A model generated the notes under the pieces. It saw only the letters and a program-made list of their open reading frames with translations, was not told the origin of the DNA and ran no database searches. Positions 59,856 through 64,000 of a stretch of DNA of 64,000 bases are shown here, one piece after another; the first letter of the stretch is position 1; the number at the start of each line of letters is the position of its first letter. Source of the DNA: Harmothoe impar (taxonomy: Eukaryota > Annelida > Polychaeta > Phyllodocida > Polynoidae); NCBI GenBank assembly GCA_947462335.1, contig OX381705.1, positions 2,418,001-2,482,000 on the forward strand, in the 5' to 3' direction. Both the position numbers and the translations under genes were made by a program.

Positions 59856-60619
59856 TAAACAGCCTAAGTTATCTAGTTAGACAACCATATAATCTGTATG
59901 GGCTGGGAATTTCCGACTCCCTTCACCTCACCTGTTTCTGCGTAAGTTTAGTGACACTCACTGGGTTTTAATCTCAGCCTCGACAGACTATGGCATGCCA
60001 ATTAGGTAAATCTCAGCAGTTTTCTCTTGTAACTCTTATTTGGGGGTGGTAAATTGAAATATCATCAGACTGAGAAATTGAAAGATCATTAGACTGAGAA
60101 GGTCATATATCTTCATTTGCTAGCTGACTCATTAAGCATTAAGCATTTGATACAGGAAGACGGGGGTCAGACCATAGAAGTAATTTACAGTTCAGACCTC
60201 TCAATCTCTTTACAAATCAGGGACGGCAATAACAACTACTAATCCCGCTTGCCATGGCCTTTAGAATCTCTCACCATTTACTGGGAGTGAGATATAAACC
60301 AAGACAACTGGCACATGTCTGTCTCTCTTACCGAAACCACAGTATAGCTTTAACAGCAAGCCATCAGCATGAGCTGACACAGACCCCATACACGTACAAC
60401 AATGGGGATCCGACAGAACGGGTTAGCGTTAGAATTGCTGAGTCTTGACAATCTCTCTGACACCTTATACTGGGGTTGTGGGATGTAATGCAAGACAAGC
60501 GGAACCTGTCTGTCTGCCTCAGACACCACCATGCAGCTCTAACACCAAGCCTGCACCCTGAGCTGACAAGGACGTGGTAAGACGAGACCACACCACATGG
60601 CTCCAACCCCACACCCTAA

Positions 60620-60806
60620 AGCTCCGGCCACACTGTGCAGTTTTCAGCAGACCCGACCCAACTCGACCCGACAGTCTTATCAAATTTATCTGGCCGATCT
60701 GATAGAGTTGTGCATGCCAAACTCTTCCGACTGTCGGGTCAGGTTGGGTCGGATCTAGGTCGGACCACGTTGGGTCGGGTGAAACAACGTAGGTGTGGCC
60801 TGGGCT
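60620..60806. mobile_element. 187-bp TAA-flanked foldback MITE
   Basis: TAA on both sides (60617-60619, 60807-60809). Ends AGCTCCGGCCACAC and GTGTGGCCTGGGCT, inverted repeats continuing about 60 bases through GACCCGACCCAAC words. A 3-bp TAA target fits PIF/Harbinger. B1 lacks it. Confidence 0.75.
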
Positions 60807-61602
60807 TAAGCTGACAGGGACATGGGAACACGACACCACACCCGGACGCTGTCAGCAGGAGGTGTGGGGGTGTCTGTAAGTCAGCTCACAGTGTAACTGT
60901 CAGCTTGTTTGTGAGAAGAACCATTTGTTGTTGCTACATCTAAATTGAATTCAAGGACACTTTTTTTTAAATATTTAGTATATATTCAGTTAGGATATCA
61001 AGATGCAATGTTGCTATCTACCAATCCAACCACACTAAGTCCTGTTTATTCTACACTTTTAGAAATCTAATCAGGGGAGTAATACTTGAATCCTATTCAT
61101 ATTATTATTAACAACATAGATAGATACAAAATAGATACTTCCATGGAGACATGATTGATGCAGTGACGAATACAGCTGGGGACGAACTTGGCATGAGAAG
61201 GAGTAGTTGGGGATAAAGTATCCTGGTTGCCTGCCCTGCTTGACACCACTTTAGGAAGGTGATGGAAAGAGGTCGGTTTTCCCTTTTGTTGTTGCTCATG
61301 TGCATCGAGACAAGTGTCTATTCTAATAGTCAGCCCCAGACCATGAAGTCCACCCTCCTTCTGCCGGCAAGACACTACGCTTGCTAGTTGTGTGTCTATT
61401 CTACTAGAACGCCCCGGCTGCACCTTCTGCATAGTGCCGCTGATGAGTCATAGTGCTCAGTGTAGCAAGAAAACAAACAAATCATGGACAGCTCTAGGGG
61501 GGAATGAGGGACCTCTGGGGTCAGACACTTCCACTAAAAACACACCATTACACTCTCAGCATCCAGCAAGCAGCCAACCAAAAGCACACAGGGTCACAGA
61601 CA

Positions 61603-62645
61603 GATGGACCAATAGAAACGCCTCTTTCTGCCACATCATGGTTACAGACGGAGGCTGTTATTGGCTGCTGCAGCTGACCAATAGAAACACCTCTTTCTGC
61701 CACCTCATGGTTACAGACGGAGGCTGTTATTGGCTGCTGCAGCTGGACCAATAGAAACACCTCTTTCTGCCGCCTCATGGTTACAGACGGAGGCTGTTAT
61801 TGGCTGCTGCAGCTGGACCAATAGAAACACCTCTTTCTGCCACCTCATGGTTACAGGCAGGGGCTGTTATTGGCTGCTGCAGCTGGACCAATAGAAACAC
61901 CTCTTTCTGCCGCCTCATGGTTACAGACCGAGGCTGTTATTGGTTGCTGCAGCTGGACCAATAGAAACACCTCTTTCTGCCACCTCATGGTTACAGACGG
62001 AGGCTGTCATTGGCTGCTGCAGCTGGACCAATAGAAACACCTCTTTCTGCCACCTCATGGTTACAGACCGAGGCTGTTATTGGCTGCTGCAGCTGGACCA
62101 ATAGAAACACCTCTTTCTGCCACCTCATGGTTACAGACCGAGGCTGTTATTGGCTGCTGCAGCTGGACCAATAGAAACACCTCTTTCTGCCACCTCCTGG
62201 TTACAGACGGAGGCTGTTATTGGCTGCTGCAGCTGGACCAATAGAAACACCTCTTTCTGCCACCTCATGGTTACAGACCGAGGCTGTTATTGGCTGCTGC
62301 AGCTGGACCAATAGAAACACCTCTTTCTGCCACCTCATGGTTACAGACCGAGGCTGTTATTGGCTGCTGCAGCTGGACCAATAGAAACACCTCTTTCTGC
62401 CACCTCATGGTTACAGACGGAGGCTGTTATTGGCTGCTGCAGCTGGACCAATAGAAACACCTCTTTCTGCCACCTCATGGTTACAGACCGAGGCTGTTAT
62501 TGGCTGCTGCAGCTGGACCAATAGAAACGCCTCTTTCTGCCACCTCATGGTTACAGACGGAGGCTGTTAATGGCTGCTGCAGCTGGACCAATAGGAACAC
62601 TTTTTTCTGCCGCCTGGTTTTAGAGGCTTTTATGGCTGCTGCAGT
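61603..62645. promoter_or_regulatory. Fifteen-copy 70-bp double-CCAAT array
   Basis: GGACCAATAG at about 61605 and then every 70 bases to 62583 (one unit is 69). Units are more alike than in the 54-kb array, and many share GACCGAGGCTGTTATTGGC. Each junction reads TTATTGGCTGCTGCAGCTGG then ACCAATAG: two opposed CCAAT boxes around a CAGCTG E-box. The last unit is degraded (CTTTTTTCTGCCGCCTGG). Confidence 0.95.
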
Positions 62646-63424
62646 CCAAAGTAGGGCTTTGCGACCATGGCTGCTGCCGTCTTCTCTGACAAATGAAACC
62701 AGTATCCAAATGCAGGAAGGGTCAATTATATTTAGGTACTGAAATAATTCTGCACTATAAGACGTCCACTGACATGATATTTTAAGGAAGCCTGTCTCGC
62801 TTTCCTTTACAAATATATTCATGACTTAGCTTTTCCCATGAGATGATAAATTGGTTTGTCTTTTACTCACCTGAAATGACAAGAAGGCAAGATGTTAGAA
62901 CACAGTTATAAAGTCAATGATATTACAAGGATAACCAAGGCAGGCTGAGATGACAAACATTCATACCATGCCAAATCCTGTCCATATTCAGCAATATTAA
63001 GCAAGGTACAATCACAAATAGGGGTCCCTAGTGCCAAATCAGGGATTACATGAGGAAGGCATTTTATGAAAGGCAAGTGCAAAGTCTGGAAGCTGTCGAG
63101 CCCAGGACATACAGGTACAGGTAGAAGGGACAGGTCATGAAATGGTTCTTTGTAAGACGGGTTCCGAGTCTGACACCTGACCTGTCACATGCAGTAGTTC
63201 TCCATCTGGCGTTTCTATCGGTCCCGTATGCAGTGAAAGATGAATAATATTCAGATGCGATGAGTGTAATACAAATGGGATTCAAATGGTATGTAATGGT
63301 ATCTTGCTTTCATTGTCTATTTACATCTGAAGGAAAGACAGAGTATAGTTTCAACAGATAAATGATAAATGGTCCAAGCAGCAAACTGACTTTAAGCGTT
63401 AATATTGTCACAGACACTTAATAA
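62646..63424. other. Right flank of array; old unit sequence
   Basis: Does not match the 45.7- and 54.6-kb flanks closely. Parts (CACCTGAAATGACAAGAAGG, 62868; GGGATTACATGAGG, 63043) resemble 19945 and 8936. No gene supported. Confidence 0.4.
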
Positions 63425-63665
63425 TTCGCTCATCTCCAACACCCTTACCTGTCGTATAAAGTCCTCCTGATAATGACTTGAGGTAATAACCAGGGGTATT
63501 TATGGCATTGCCAATCTCAGAGTCAGATAAAACGTAGTTATGTTGACACTAAATATCTATATGGCATTCTATTATTGCAACATCAAAAAGAATAATGTCG
63601 TTCTAAAAGCTTTATCCATAAGTTGTGGACAGTTGATGGATTTGCAGATTCCTGAATGGACAGGA
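63425..63665 (-). pseudogene. Module M, copy 9, with intact splice-donor-like end
   Basis: The minus strand reads ...DIILFDVAII..., then a stop, then CYVLSDSEIGNAI-like sequence in another frame, and ends TACGACAG/GTAAGG, a good donor. It shows where the ancestral M exon probably ended. Confidence 0.4.
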
Positions 63666-63919
63666 TTAACATTCCTGGCAGTGGGTTTGACTTTAAACCC
63701 GCAGATTTTACTGCACGTCCAGTAACAGTCAGAGTGTGGTCGGGACAGGTATTAAGCTCTATATAAAGGGGCGCTGGGCCTTTAAGGTACTTATACCCTC
63801 ATAGTAATAAGTGAGGAGAGAGATGAGTTTTTTTTCTCGATTTCTAACAGTGAGAACAATCTGTATACTCTGTTCATTACCTCTTATTGACAGACTGGTA
63901 TGGTTTCATCAAGTAGCTT

Positions 63920-64000
63920 ATCATAGGTGTGACCTTGTCTGTCTGGTGTAATTTGGCAGCAACACATACTAATACCAATGTTGGTCAATCACAGTCAGGG
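63920..64000. repeat. Y-head module, cut by window end
   Basis: GTCTGGTGTAATTTGGCAGC and CCAATGTTGGTCAATCACAG, 0.5 kb after M, as elsewhere. Confidence 0.65.

Larger units (their letters stand above)
53946..61600. repeat. Duplicated unit B2
   Basis: Direct tandem copy of B1. Its own insertions, absent from B1, are at 57613-57871, 58679-59037 and 60620-60806. Module M is at 54950-55155 and Y-head at 55425-55585. Confidence 0.9.

Noticed and set aside
53946..62645. 70-bp arrays as CRISPR-like repeats
   Set aside because: Units are contiguous with no spacers, and the sequence is eukaryotic.

Overview
This is animal nuclear DNA, most likely from an invertebrate. It is intergenic to intron-like, with about 40% GC by eye, no bacterial operon structure and no open frame longer than 195 codons. 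It is dense in minisatellites, tandem and inverted paralogous blocks, and short non-autonomous DNA transposons with TA, TTAA or TAA target duplications. The style (many minisatellites, many foldback or MITE families, a CCGTA...AAGCGC element) would fit a lancelet, hemichordate, echinoderm or mollusc. I cannot fix the species, and no complete gene, rRNA or functional tRNA could be supported.

Layout. 0-3.4 kb: simple repeats, a perfect-looking hairpin, and an array of E-box/E2F/ETS motifs split by a 905-bp TTAA element. 3.6-7 kb: modules Q, R, S and T, with a second TTAA element in opposite orientation. 7.3-13.9 kb: direct tandem pair W1/W2. 14.2-18.2 kb: direct tandem pair Z1/Z2, with a tRNA-like SINE insertion in Z1 only. 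18.3-21.4 kb: diverged modules and a 14-bp x 20 minisatellite. 21.4-36.5 kb: four copies of block X (one inverted, making a 2-kb-armed inverted repeat) and three of block Y. 36.5-45.3 kb: older single copies of the same modules, holding the most exon-like open frames on the minus strand. 45.4-61.6 kb: a recent direct duplication of an 8-kb unit (B1, B2), and then the start of a third unit to the window end.

Main theme. The window is largely a palimpsest of one ancestral multi-kilobase unit, copied many times. Two anchors (module M, then Y-head about 0.5-0.8 kb later) recur in the same order through most of 22-64 kb. Each lineage carries a 70-bp unit with two opposed CCAAT boxes. At the paralogous sites this has 1, 4, about 1, 1, 2, 9 and 15 copies, so a promoter-like block has repeatedly grown into a minisatellite. 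Comparing paralogues gives clean empty sites for many transposon insertions and shows which came after the duplications. Minus-strand open frames near 41.3, 41.9 and 30.6 kb are the best candidates for exons of the gene the unit once carried. Most other copies have stops or frameshifts, so the cluster looks mostly pseudogenised. The encoded family was not recognised.
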